Source: Oscillospiraceae bacterium
Lineage (GTDB): Bacteria > Bacillota > Clostridia > UMGS1810
Assembly: GCA_021629085.1 (NCBI GenBank)
Contig: JAJXRJ010000003.1
Span: 1 to 64,000 of the forward strand
Direction: 5' to 3'
DNA: 64,000 nucleotides
Position numbers and translations under genes: made by a program
In this document: piece after piece, positions 31,254 to 40,016 of the stretch
How positions within the stretch are numbered: the stretch's first letter is position 1
How the letters are laid out: the number at the start of each line of letters is the position of its first letter
Notes under the pieces: model-generated
Seen by the model: only the letters and a program-made list of their open reading frames with translations
Told to the model about the DNA's origin: nothing
Database searches by the model: none

Positions 31254-32627
31254 ATGAAACTGCTGGAGCAGACGGCCCGGGCAGCAAAGGCACAAAATTG
31301 GCGGGGTGATATTGCCGTTTTACATATCAACCACTGCATGGACAATACTTTTTACTTCAATGATATACTGAAAAGCCTGTTTGGCCATGTGACGCTTCTG
31401 ACTCCGCCTTATAGCAATCAGGATATCCCTGAAAACTACGCAGGACCATGCTATCACGGCGTGCGGCAGGGCGGCGTCTATCACCTGCTGAAGAACCGGG
31501 TGGAGCTGGGCTGCGGCAGCACGGAGTTTCTGGAGGCTACTCTGCTCCTGCTGGAAGAAGCTTTTCGCCGGGAACTGATTCCCCTGCTGCGCCAGGGGAA
31601 AAAGCTGCTGATTATTGAGGACGGGGGTTACCATTTTGAAGCGCTTCCCCGGGTGAAGCGGCTGTTTCCGGAGGTGGAAGACAAAATCATCGGCGCAGTA
31701 GAGCAGACCACGTCCGGAACCCGCAGAAGCATGAGCCGGCAGGGATACCGGTACTCCTATCCTTGCGCCAGCATTGCCCGATCAGATATTAAGATGAATG
31801 TAGAATCCATCTTTATTGGGCAGCGGATTGTGGAGGAGCTGGGGCTGATGCTCTATGCGGCAGATGCTTTTTACCCTTTCCATTCTGTACTGCTGGTGGG
31901 CTATGGCGTTGTAGGGCGCAGCTGCCGTATGGCGCTGGAGGGGCGCTTCTGCCGGTTGGAAGCCTATGATACTGATCAACGTGTGTTGCAGGTTGCAAAG
32001 GATGACGGCCTGCAAACCTATTCCCATCCGTCCCCGGAGATGTTTTCAGAGGATACCATTGTCATTGGCTGTGTAGGCGGCTCTTCCTTTGGAGAGGGCA
32101 TGTTCCGAGCCTTTCTCAAAGGAGAGGGGACAAATCTCTATCTGGCAAGCGGTTCTTCAAAGGATGTGGAGTTTTCTTATTTCCTGCGGTATCTGGAAGG
32201 AAAAGAAGCGGAGGTCCCCTGCCTTGTGCTTGAAAGCCGGGAGACGGCGGAGTGGTATAGCTGCTACCGCTTCCGATATGGCGGCGTAGAAAAGAATGTG
32301 TATTTAATGGCTGAAGGAAAACCGGTGAACTTTTACCGGGAAGGCGTGATCAGCCTGACCTACCGGGTGGTTGACCTGGTGTTCACGGAGATGCTCCAGA
32401 TGGCGCTGTATCTGTGCTGCAACCGGAATCTCCCTCCTCAGCTGTATATATTGGGGGAGGACAATCCTATTACCAGAGCTGTTTCCGAGAAAGAAATGCT
32501 GCACCTGTGGTTTAAGGAAAATCATTTTTGGTATCAGGGAGAGCTGGAAGCATTTTTGCAGCCCCATCCGCTGGCCGATGAACTGCGGAAGAATACATGG
32601 GAGAAGGATCATGGAGAAGATTATTAA
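31254..32627 (+). CDS. S-adenosylhomocysteinase-like NAD-binding protein
   Basis: 457 residues with the overall order of S-adenosyl-L-homocysteine hydrolase. Seen: LLIIEDGGYHFEAL, the block E150-QTTSG matching EETTTG (E is a substrate ligand), D178-IK180 in the region of the catalytic NDSVTKSKFDN with Lys kept and the Asp changed to Glu, and a Rossmann motif G216-YGVVG221 followed by an acidic strand end (AYDTDQRVL) and VIGCVGGSSF. The catalytic His and several Asn ligands are not obvious, so a real hydrolase activity is doubtful. It overlaps the MATE-fusion gene downstream by 17 bases. An alternative start at 31224 overlaps the STAS stop; GGGGAG supports 31254. Confidence 0.6.
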   Translation: MKLLEQTARAAKAQNWRGDIAVLHINHCMDNTFYFNDILKSLFGHVTLLTPPYSNQDIPENYAGPCYHGVRQGGVYHLLKNRVELGCGSTEFLEATLLLLEEAFRRELIPLLRQGKKLLIIEDGGYHFEALPRVKRLFPEVEDKIIGAVEQTTSGTRRSMSRQGYRYSYPCASIARSDIKMNVESIFIGQRIVEELGLMLYAADAFYPFHSVLLVGYGVVGRSCRMALEGRFCRLEAYDTDQRVLQVAKDDGLQTYSHPSPEMFSEDTIVIGCVGGSSFGEGMFRAFLKGEGTNLYLASGSSKDVEFSYFLRYLEGKEAEVPCLVLESRETAEWYSCYRFRYGGVEKNVYLMAEGKPVNFYREGVISLTYRVVDLVFTEMLQMALYLCCNRNLPPQLYILGEDNPITRAVSEKEMLHLWFKENHFWYQGELEAFLQPHPLADELRKNTWEKDHGEDY

Positions 32628-34383
32628 ACGGACGTTTTTTAAATTTTTCGCCCCTACGCTGGTGGCGTCATTGGCGTTGGCCGTTGTCTCCATGACTGAT
32701 TTGATTGTAGCCGGCCAGCTTTTGGGCAGCAGCGCGTTTACTGCTATCAGTCTGGCGCTGCCGGTGACTATCTTTGTGCAGATCATTGCCGCAATTTTCG
32801 GCGGCGGTGCCGGAATCGCGCTGTCAAACCTTTTGGGGCGAGGCGAACGGGAGCGCTGCAACCGGGTGTTCACCACTGCGCTGCTTTCGGCTGTGGCCAT
32901 AGGCGTAGCAGCGGCGGCGGTGGGCCTGCTCTTTCTGGACCCTTTGATCCTGCTGTTGGGCGGACAGCCCGGCGGAAGCATGCATGACGCCCGTCAGTAC
33001 ATCGGGATCCTGCTTTTGGGTATGCCATTTTTGATTTTAGCGCCGGTGCAGCTTACCTTCCTGCGCAATGACAGCAATCCCCGCTATTCTATGTTTTGCG
33101 TGCTGGCAGGAGGTATATGGAACCTGATTGCGAACATTTCGTTGGTGCTGCTGTTCGACCTGGGGATTGCGGGTATTGCTATCGGCACCGTCACTTCCCA
33201 AATGCTCAGTTGTGTGCTTTCCGGCCGGAAACTCTACCGCAAGAAAAGCAGCTTCCATCTGACGAAAAAGCGGTGCTGGTCCTTATCCGCCGTGGTGGAG
33301 ATGGCAAGCCCCGGCCTACCCGCCGCTATGATTTTTTTCTTCCAGGTGGTGCTTACGGTGGTAATCAACCACACCCTGGCAATGGCCGGTGGCGACAGCG
33401 CTGTGGGCGTGTATGCGGTGGTAAAATACCTGATAACGTTCCTCTACGCTTTTTATGATGGTGTTACTGGTGCAATTCAACCTATGCTGGGAGTCTACCG
33501 GGGCGAAGGGGAGATTGAGAACCTGCGCCGCACGGTATCTGTGTCTTTTAAAGTGATGCTGCTGATGTCAGTGGGGATTACTTTGGTTTTGGAACTGGGA
33601 GCGCCGGTGATCTGTATGATTTTTGGCGTGGAATCAGGTATGCTGGATATCACGGTAACGGCTATCCGCATCCAGGCGATGTTCTGCATTACAGCGGGGA
33701 TACTGGCTTTTTTGGGAGCCTGTTACCGCTGTACCGGCCATGCAGGAGTGGCAATGGCCATTGCTGTGTGCAACAATTTAATTTTTCCGGTATCCATTAT
33801 CCTGCTTCTGTCGAACTTCACTTCCCTTGGCAGCAACAGCGTCTATTGGGGGCTGGTGCTTACGGATTATGCCACTCTGCTGGTTCTGTTCTGCGCTTTG
33901 CGTATCCTGCGCAGACAGGGCGAATCCCCAATCCTGCTGATTCCCATGCAGGATAATCAGGCCAACGGGCCGGTGTACCAGGTGCTGATTCAGGACAAAT
34001 ATGAGGACATTCCCCGAATTTCTGAGAAAATTGACAATTTCTGCGAGGAACACGGCGTTCCTATAAAGAAACGCTATTATATTTCCCTGTGTATGGAGGA
34101 ATTGGTGGTCAACATTATTCAGTTGGGATTTCGTAAAGCGCAGGACAACTATATCGACATCCGGGTATCGGTGTTGCCAGATCAGCAGGTGGCCCTGCGC
34201 ATCCGGGATGATGCGGTGGAGTTTGACCCTACCCAATCCCAGGAGGCATCGCTGGACGATTTGATGGACGGTTCCCACAAAGAGGATCATAACGAGCTGG
34301 GGCTGCTCCTGGTAAAAAAAGTTGCCAGCTCTTATTCCTATAAGCGTACAGTGGGATTTAATGATTTTATGGTGGTGCTTTAG
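32611..34383 (+). CDS. MATE transporter fused to an RsbW-type anti-sigma kinase domain
   Basis: One 590-residue chain. Residues about 1-445 are a MATE-family multidrug/sodium antiporter with twelve hydrophobic segments (FFAPTLVASLALAVVSMTDLIVAGQLLG at the start, GAGIALSNLLGRGE, two similar halves). Residues about 465-590 are a GHKL ATPase of the RsbW/SpoIIAB type: the N-box E496-ELVVN501, the G1-like DDAVEFDPT and the G2-like ELGLLLVKK. The ATP-binding Asn is kept, so kinase activity is possible. The domain faces the cytoplasm. ATG 32611 is preceded by GAGAAGGAT; frame extension upstream overlaps the previous gene and is rejected. Together with the STAS protein and PP2C this suggests transport governed by partner switching. 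Confidence 0.85.
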   Translation: MEKIIKRTFFKFFAPTLVASLALAVVSMTDLIVAGQLLGSSAFTAISLALPVTIFVQIIAAIFGGGAGIALSNLLGRGERERCNRVFTTALLSAVAIGVAAAAVGLLFLDPLILLLGGQPGGSMHDARQYIGILLLGMPFLILAPVQLTFLRNDSNPRYSMFCVLAGGIWNLIANISLVLLFDLGIAGIAIGTVTSQMLSCVLSGRKLYRKKSSFHLTKKRCWSLSAVVEMASPGLPAAMIFFFQVVLTVVINHTLAMAGGDSAVGVYAVVKYLITFLYAFYDGVTGAIQPMLGVYRGEGEIENLRRTVSVSFKVMLLMSVGITLVLELGAPVICMIFGVESGMLDITVTAIRIQAMFCITAGILAFLGACYRCTGHAGVAMAIAVCNNLIFPVSIILLLSNFTSLGSNSVYWGLVLTDYATLLVLFCALRILRRQGESPILLIPMQDNQANGPVYQVLIQDKYEDIPRISEKIDNFCEEHGVPIKKRYYISLCMEELVVNIIQLGFRKAQDNYIDIRVSVLPDQQVALRIRDDAVEFDPTQSQEASLDDLMDGSHKEDHNELGLLLVKKVASSYSYKRTVGFNDFMVVL

Positions 34384-34407
34384 CATGGCTGCCGGAAAGG
34401 ATGGAAA

Positions 34408-36783
34408 ATGATGAGGGAAATATTGACTGTTTTCCGAAAAAGAAGCGCATGGGGACATATGATACTCAGCGCTGTGGTGTTTTTTGCCATAGCCCTGCCG
34501 TTCCGCAGCCTGTTCACCCTTTTGCCGGGTGTGACAGAGATTCGCCCGGCCAACATGGTGCCGCTGGTATTTGGCATTCAGTTTGGTCCCGCGGCCGCTT
34601 GGGGAATTTCGATAGGAAACCTGATTTCCGATATCCTGTCGGGCTCCAATATATTTGTGTGTTTAACAGGGTTTGTAGTAAACTTCTTTTACACCTATAT
34701 CCCATACAAATTGTGGTACACGCTGCGTCTGGGCAAGGAGCCTATCCATCCGGTCCGCCTCAATACGGTGCTGGAGATCGTCAAGTATATTTTAGTGGTT
34801 CTGATCGACTCGTTTGTCACCACTGTGTCCCTGGCCCTGATTTTCGAGGCGGCGGGATTTCAGTCATTTTTTTCTTCTTTCCCGCTTCTGTTTTTCAATA
34901 ATTTCGATTTTGCCATTATTCTGGGTATCCCGGTTCTTTCCTTCTGGGGCAAGACCCGTCTGCGCTCCGTGGTGCCCGAATACCGGGAAGATGCAGAGGT
35001 TCAACGCGGCTTTCGCTGGCTGGATCTGCCTTTAGTCATCATCGCCGTCATTGGCGTGGGATATTTTCTCTACTCTCTGTTCCAGGGAGGAGCGATAAAC
35101 AGCCCCCTTGCTCTGGGGTTTCTCTGTGTGGCGATAGCAGGGCTGGTGGTTTATGCCTTTCGGCCCGCCGGTAAAGTGGAGCCGCTACCCCCTAGTCGGG
35201 AAGGTGTGAAGATTTCCATCAAGGCGAAGGTGACCATCGGCTTTTTGCTGCTGACGCTGGTATTCCTGATCCTGCTGGCAGTGGTGTCTTATAATGCGCT
35301 TAAGGTGGGCGGCGAGCTGGATCGCCTGGAGGTCTGGAACTATATCTACCTGGTGCTGGGTATCACCATCAACTTGCTTTACGGAATTGCCATCCTTTTC
35401 CTGTGGTATGTAGAGCGGAATATCACCACCCCGGTGGAACATCTCTCTTATCTGACGGAGTTATACGCCAGACGGGAGCATGAACATGACAAAGGCCTTG
35501 CTTTGCGCCTGCAGCAGCTTGTGGATGCCATTCCCCAAGGGGATGAAATTGGCGCCCTGGCGGTTTCCTTTCGGAACATGACGAATGAACTGGACGACTA
35601 TATGGAAAACCTGGCGGCGGTGACCGCAGATAAGGAGCGCATTGCCACAGAGCTGAATGTGGCCACCCAGATCCAGGCTTCCATGCTGCCCTGTATTTTC
35701 CCGGCTTTCCCCGGCCGCAGGGAGTTTGACGTCTACGCGACTATGACCCCGGCCAAGGAAGTAGGCGGAGATTTCTATGATTTCTTCCTGGTGGACGATG
35801 ATCATCTGGCGTTGGTCATTGCGGACGTGTCGGGGAAGGGAGTTCCGGCAGCGCTGTTCATGGTGATCGCCAAGACCCTTCTGAAAAATGCCGCTCAGAC
35901 CGGCCTTTCCCCTAAGGCAATATTAGAAAGGGTCAACAACCAGCTTTGCGAAAACAATGAAGCGAAGATGTTCGTTACCGTATGGATGGGGATTTTTGAA
36001 ATCTCCACTGGAAAACTGACTGCTTCCAACGCAGGGCACGAATATCCGGCGGTCAGACATAAAGACGGAAAATTCGAGCTGTATAGGGATAAGCATGGCT
36101 TTGTGCTGGCTGGTATGGAGGATACACGTTACCGGGAGTACGAGCTGGAACTGAAAGCGGGAGACACCTTGTTTGTTTATACCGACGGCGTAGCGGAAGC
36201 TACCGACGCCACCAATACGCTGTACGGGACAGAGCGGATGCTGGCGGCGCTCAACCGGAACGAGAATGCCAACCCTGAGGGACTTCTTCACACTGTGAAG
36301 GAAGACATCGATATGTTTGTGGGGGAAGCGCCCCAGTTTGACGATATTACCATGCTGGCGCTCAAAGTAAAGGATGTCCAATCTGAAAAGATGAAGAAGA
36401 TAACTGTTGCGCCGCAACTGAACAGCATTGACACAGTAACCGCCTTTTTTGAGGAGTGCCTTGCGCAGCAGGAGGCTCCTATGAAGGTTGTATCACAAAT
36501 CAATATCGCTGTGGACGAGATTTTTTCCAATATCGCCCGGTACAGCGGAGCTACTTCTGTTTCCGTGGGATGTGAGACGGAGAAAGGCCGTGTGATACTC
36601 CGGTTCGCGGATGACGGGCGCCCCTACGACCCAACGGAAAAAGCAGACCCAGATATTACGCTTTCAGCGGAAGAACGAGATATCGGCGGGTTGGGCATTT
36701 TTATGGTGAAAAAGACGATGGATGATATTCAATATGCGTATAAGGGCGGATTTAATATTCTGACCATTCAAAAGTGTTGGTAA
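34408..36783 (+). CDS. Membrane PP2C phosphatase (RsbU/SpoIIE-like) with C-terminal RsbW-type domain
   Basis: 791 residues. Residues 1-250 hold about seven membrane helices of the integral sensing type (MVPLVFGIQFGPAAAWGISIG resembles ECF transporter S components); a further helix pair (272-345) leads to a HAMP-like linker. PP2C/SpoIIE domain about 430-655: E451-VGGDFYD, A472-DVSGKG, Y591-TDGVAEA and D645-DITML supply the metal-binding Asp residues. Residues about 662-791 are a second GHKL ATPase: D703-EIFSN708, DDGRPYDPT, and GGLGIFMVKK. A phosphatase and an opposing kinase domain in one chain is unusual. It starts 24 bases after the MATE-fusion gene and overlaps the nucleotidase frame. Confidence 0.9.
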   Translation: MMREILTVFRKRSAWGHMILSAVVFFAIALPFRSLFTLLPGVTEIRPANMVPLVFGIQFGPAAAWGISIGNLISDILSGSNIFVCLTGFVVNFFYTYIPYKLWYTLRLGKEPIHPVRLNTVLEIVKYILVVLIDSFVTTVSLALIFEAAGFQSFFSSFPLLFFNNFDFAIILGIPVLSFWGKTRLRSVVPEYREDAEVQRGFRWLDLPLVIIAVIGVGYFLYSLFQGGAINSPLALGFLCVAIAGLVVYAFRPAGKVEPLPPSREGVKISIKAKVTIGFLLLTLVFLILLAVVSYNALKVGGELDRLEVWNYIYLVLGITINLLYGIAILFLWYVERNITTPVEHLSYLTELYARREHEHDKGLALRLQQLVDAIPQGDEIGALAVSFRNMTNELDDYMENLAAVTADKERIATELNVATQIQASMLPCIFPAFPGRREFDVYATMTPAKEVGGDFYDFFLVDDDHLALVIADVSGKGVPAALFMVIAKTLLKNAAQTGLSPKAILERVNNQLCENNEAKMFVTVWMGIFEISTGKLTASNAGHEYPAVRHKDGKFELYRDKHGFVLAGMEDTRYREYELELKAGDTLFVYTDGVAEATDATNTLYGTERMLAALNRNENANPEGLLHTVKEDIDMFVGEAPQFDDITMLALKVKDVQSEKMKKITVAPQLNSIDTVTAFFEECLAQQEAPMKVVSQINIAVDEIFSNIARYSGATSVSVGCETEKGRVILRFADDGRPYDPTEKADPDITLSAEERDIGGLGIFMVKKTMDDIQYAYKGGFNILTIQKCW

Positions 36784-36803
36784 TGTACAGCAAGAAAGGA
36801 ATC

Positions 36804-38486
36804 ATGAGGAATATGGTAAGAAAAAAATCTTGTTACCGATTGGGAGCGCTGCTCCTTGTGCTGGTTTTGGCGCTGTCAAGTCTGGCGGGTTGCAGCACGA
36901 AAAAGCAGCAGGAAGACATTGTAATTCTCTATACCAACGATGTCCACTGTGCGGTGGACGCTGATATTGGGTACGCAGGTCTGGTGGCGTATAAAGACTG
37001 GATGGAAGAGAAAACACCCTATGTCACCTTGGTAGACTGCGGGGATGCCTTGCAGGGGGACACGATCGGAGCCGTATCCCAGGGAGAATATCTGGTAGAT
37101 ATCATGAATCAGGCGGGGTATGATTTCGCAGTGCTGGGCAACCATGAGTTTGATTACGGCATGGAGCAGCTCTCGGCGCTGCTGGAAAAATCAAAGGCGC
37201 AGTATCTGGGCTGCAATATCCGGTATACCGGGGAAGGAAACAGTGCTGTTTCGTCCCTCAAACCCTATGAAATTGTATCCTACGGAGATACGGAAGTGGC
37301 CTTTGTAGGTGTTTCCACCCCAGAGAGCATCGCTAAATCCACTCCCTCCTATTTTATGGATGATACGGGCAATTTTGTCTACGATTTTTATGGTGGCAGT
37401 GGAGAAGAATTGTATGCGCATGTGCAGGAGACGGTGGACGAATGCCGGAAGGAAGGCGCTGATTATGTAATCGCCTTGGCACATTTGGGAGACGATGAAG
37501 CTTCCGCTCCCTTCCGTTCCACGGATTTAATTGCCGGTACTACCGGGATCGATGCTGTGCTGGACGGCCATTCCCACAGCGTGCTCCCTTGTGATGTGGT
37601 GAACAACAAAGATGGAGAAAAGGTTCTGCTGTCCTCTACCGGTACAGGACTTGCCAACATTGGCCAGCTGGTAATCACCGCTGACGGGAACCTTACCGCC
37701 GGCCTTATCAGCGGTTTCCCGGATAAGGATACGGAAACCGAATCCTTTGTGAAGGAGCTCCAAAGCCAGTATGAAGAGGAACTGGAACAGGTGGTGGCCC
37801 ACACCGATGTGCCGTTGACCACAGTATCGGAATCCGGTATCCGCCTAATACGCAGCAGGGAAACCAACCTTGGCGATTTCTGTGCTGACGCTTACAGGAC
37901 GATTGCCGGGGCGGATATTGCTTTCGTCAACGGCGGAGGAATCCGGGCGGATATTGAGGCGGGGGATATCACTTATGGCGATATAATTGCAGTACATCCC
38001 TACGGCAACACCCTCTGCGTCGCCAAAGCGACCGGGCAGGAAATCCTGGATGCCCTGGAAATGGCAAGCCGCTCGACTTTGACGGAGACTGGAAATGGTG
38101 AAAACACCGTGGGAGAAAGCGGTGCGTTCCTGCAGGTATCGGGGCTGAAATATACCATTGACACTTCCATTCCATCCACTGTAGATGTAGACGAAGCAGG
38201 CATGTTTGTTTCCTGCGGAGAAAACCGACGGGTGAAAGATGTGCAGGTGCTCCAGAGAGATGGCAGTTATGCACCAATAGACCCTGCAAAAATGTATACT
38301 CTGGCTTCCCACAATTATCTAATCAAGCAGGGCGGCGATGGGCTAAATATGTTTATGGACAATACGCTGACAATGAACGAGGGTATGCTGGATTACCAGG
38401 TGCTCATCACCTATATCACCGACCATCTGGGCGGTACGATAGGAAGCGATTATGCGCAGCCGCACGGGCGGATCACGGTAAGGTGA
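36804..38486 (+). CDS. 5'-nucleotidase/2',3'-cyclic phosphodiesterase family lipoprotein
   Basis: Secreted metallophosphoesterase of 560 residues. An N-terminal lipoprotein signal ends in LAGC. Metallophosphatase domain: YTNDVHCAVD, VDCGDALQGD, GNHEFDYG, VIALAHLGDDE and DGHSHSVL provide the metal ligands. C-terminal nucleotide-binding domain: ETNLGDFCADAYR, FVNGGGIRADI, YGDIIAVHPYGNTL and SHNYLIKQGGDG. It would dephosphorylate external nucleotides. The start is chosen after AAAGGA; an ATG overlapping the upstream stop is an alternative. Last gene of the first LytTR-type operon, followed by a hairpin terminator. Confidence 0.9.
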   Translation: MRNMVRKKSCYRLGALLLVLVLALSSLAGCSTKKQQEDIVILYTNDVHCAVDADIGYAGLVAYKDWMEEKTPYVTLVDCGDALQGDTIGAVSQGEYLVDIMNQAGYDFAVLGNHEFDYGMEQLSALLEKSKAQYLGCNIRYTGEGNSAVSSLKPYEIVSYGDTEVAFVGVSTPESIAKSTPSYFMDDTGNFVYDFYGGSGEELYAHVQETVDECRKEGADYVIALAHLGDDEASAPFRSTDLIAGTTGIDAVLDGHSHSVLPCDVVNNKDGEKVLLSSTGTGLANIGQLVITADGNLTAGLISGFPDKDTETESFVKELQSQYEEELEQVVAHTDVPLTTVSESGIRLIRSRETNLGDFCADAYRTIAGADIAFVNGGGIRADIEAGDITYGDIIAVHPYGNTLCVAKATGQEILDALEMASRSTLTETGNGENTVGESGAFLQVSGLKYTIDTSIPSTVDVDEAGMFVSCGENRRVKDVQVLQRDGSYAPIDPAKMYTLASHNYLIKQGGDGLNMFMDNTLTMNEGMLDYQVLITYITDHLGGTIGSDYAQPHGRITVR

Positions 38487-38549
38487 GCGGCCAAAGAATA
38501 CGGAAAAACGGATTTTCAAACTCACATACAGCCGGAAATGAACGGTATT

Positions 38550-38591
38550 ATCTGCCCGGGGATTGCGGTCTCCGGGCAGATATGTTATAAT
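38550..38591 (+). promoter_or_regulatory. Terminator hairpin and extended -10 promoter of the sensor-regulator genes
   Basis: ATCTGCCCGG (38550-38559) pairs with CCGGGCAGAT (38572-38581). It is followed directly by TGTTATAAT (38583-38591), an extended -10 element that would start the histidine kinase transcript. The hairpin lacks a good T-run. No gene is visible in 38487-38717. Confidence 0.55.
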
Positions 38592-38717
38592 CAAAATATA
38601 GAATTTAAATTTTAATTTGTTGAGGGGTTTTTGCGGACAATCGGATCCGCGCTGTGCTGCTTGCTGCATCAGGCGACAGCACGCCGGTGTACGAGGGAAG
38701 TGTAAGGAGGGGAAAAG

Positions 38718-40016
38718 TTGCCATATATAGAGCATTTTATTAATGAAGGGATACGCTTTGCCGCTTTTGTATTTATCTGCTGCTGCCTTCTGCAGCCACG
38801 GTTTAAGCGCAGAAATACCATCTTGATTGCCTGTGGGTTCCTTCTGGGGATTGTGGTACTCCAGGCTGGGCTTCTCATATCGGGACAGGATGGGACACTG
38901 GTACTTACGTTGCTGCCTGTCACCGCTTATATCCCGGCGATTATTGGGGTTCATATATTGTCGCGTTCCGGATTCCCACAGACGGTTTCCGTATGGTGCG
39001 CTGGTTTGCTGATTAGTTTCACATTGCTTTTCCTTCAAAAGCTGTTGGTAACCGCGTTTATCCATACGGCTGTGGTAGTGTTGCCCGCGGCAGTGGTGTT
39101 TTCCGGGCTGGTGTTTTTCTTTCTGCGCCGCCCATACCGTATCTATGTGCTGGAGAACCGGAGCGGTTGGTTGCTGCTGAGTTTTCCCACGGTTATGGTG
39201 TTTCTGCTGTTTTCCTACTGGGCAAATACAGTGACGGATCCGGTATTCCTGCTGCTCATCTTCCTGACGGCCTTATCGGTGATCGGCGTCATGTTCTGGG
39301 CGCTGGCGTCGGCCGCGGCTCTCCGGAAGATGAAAGAGACTGAAAAAGCAGTGATGCTGCAGTTGGAAAGCCAGCGCAGGGAATATGAAGACCTCCGTCA
39401 GAAAATAGAGCAGGGGCGTAGATACCGCCATGATATGCGTCACCATCTTCGAGTGTTAGAGGGACTGTTTGATGAGGCAAAATCCGCAGAGGGGTTACAA
39501 TACCTCAGTACACTAAACGGACAGCTTACAAAACTGGAGCAGGAAACCTGCTGCGAAAATGCAACAGTGAACGCCGTGCTCCGTTCCTACATAGGACGGG
39601 CCAGGGAAGAAAACTGCAAGGTCACAGTAAAAGCGGATGTTCCGCAGACCTGCCCGGTAGACGAAATCGACCTTTGCGTGATCCTGGCCAACGGAATGGA
39701 AAACGCGATAAACGCCTGCCGCAGAAATGCGCAAGAAGCGGATAAGTGGATCCGGGTAAGTGTGATGACGCATGAAAACGGCAACCTGTCTATTAAAATT
39801 GAAAATCCTTTCGAGCAACCTGTTACTTTTGGGCGGGACGGCTTGCCCAAAAGGCAGACTGGGGAACAGCATGGCATTGGCCTGAAAAGTGTTGAAGCGG
39901 TCGTGCAAAAATACGATGGCATTTTGCAATGTGAGGCAAATGACGGAGTGTTCAACCTTCGAGTGGTTCTGTTCAAACCGGCCGATGTCCGTCATGAAAA
40001 AAAAGAAACCGTCTAA
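38718..40016 (+). CDS. AgrC/ComD-like sensor histidine kinase
   Basis: 432 residues. Six hydrophobic segments (about 10-205) form the input domain, followed by a coiled stretch (EKAVMLQLESQRREYEDLRQK) and the kinase: Y236-RHDMRHHL with phospho-acceptor H238, the HPK10-type motif of peptide sensors, then N-box ANGMENAINACRRN and GIGLKSVEAVVQKYDG. The start is TTG five bases after GGAGGGG. It pairs with the LytTR response regulator 1 kb downstream. No AgrB or AgrD-like gene is beside it, so the signal is unknown; the input domain could sense a metabolite. Confidence 0.9.
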   Translation: MPYIEHFINEGIRFAAFVFICCCLLQPRFKRRNTILIACGFLLGIVVLQAGLLISGQDGTLVLTLLPVTAYIPAIIGVHILSRSGFPQTVSVWCAGLLISFTLLFLQKLLVTAFIHTAVVVLPAAVVFSGLVFFFLRRPYRIYVLENRSGWLLLSFPTVMVFLLFSYWANTVTDPVFLLLIFLTALSVIGVMFWALASAAALRKMKETEKAVMLQLESQRREYEDLRQKIEQGRRYRHDMRHHLRVLEGLFDEAKSAEGLQYLSTLNGQLTKLEQETCCENATVNAVLRSYIGRAREENCKVTVKADVPQTCPVDEIDLCVILANGMENAINACRRNAQEADKWIRVSVMTHENGNLSIKIENPFEQPVTFGRDGLPKRQTGEQHGIGLKSVEAVVQKYDGILQCEANDGVFNLRVVLFKPADVRHEKKETV

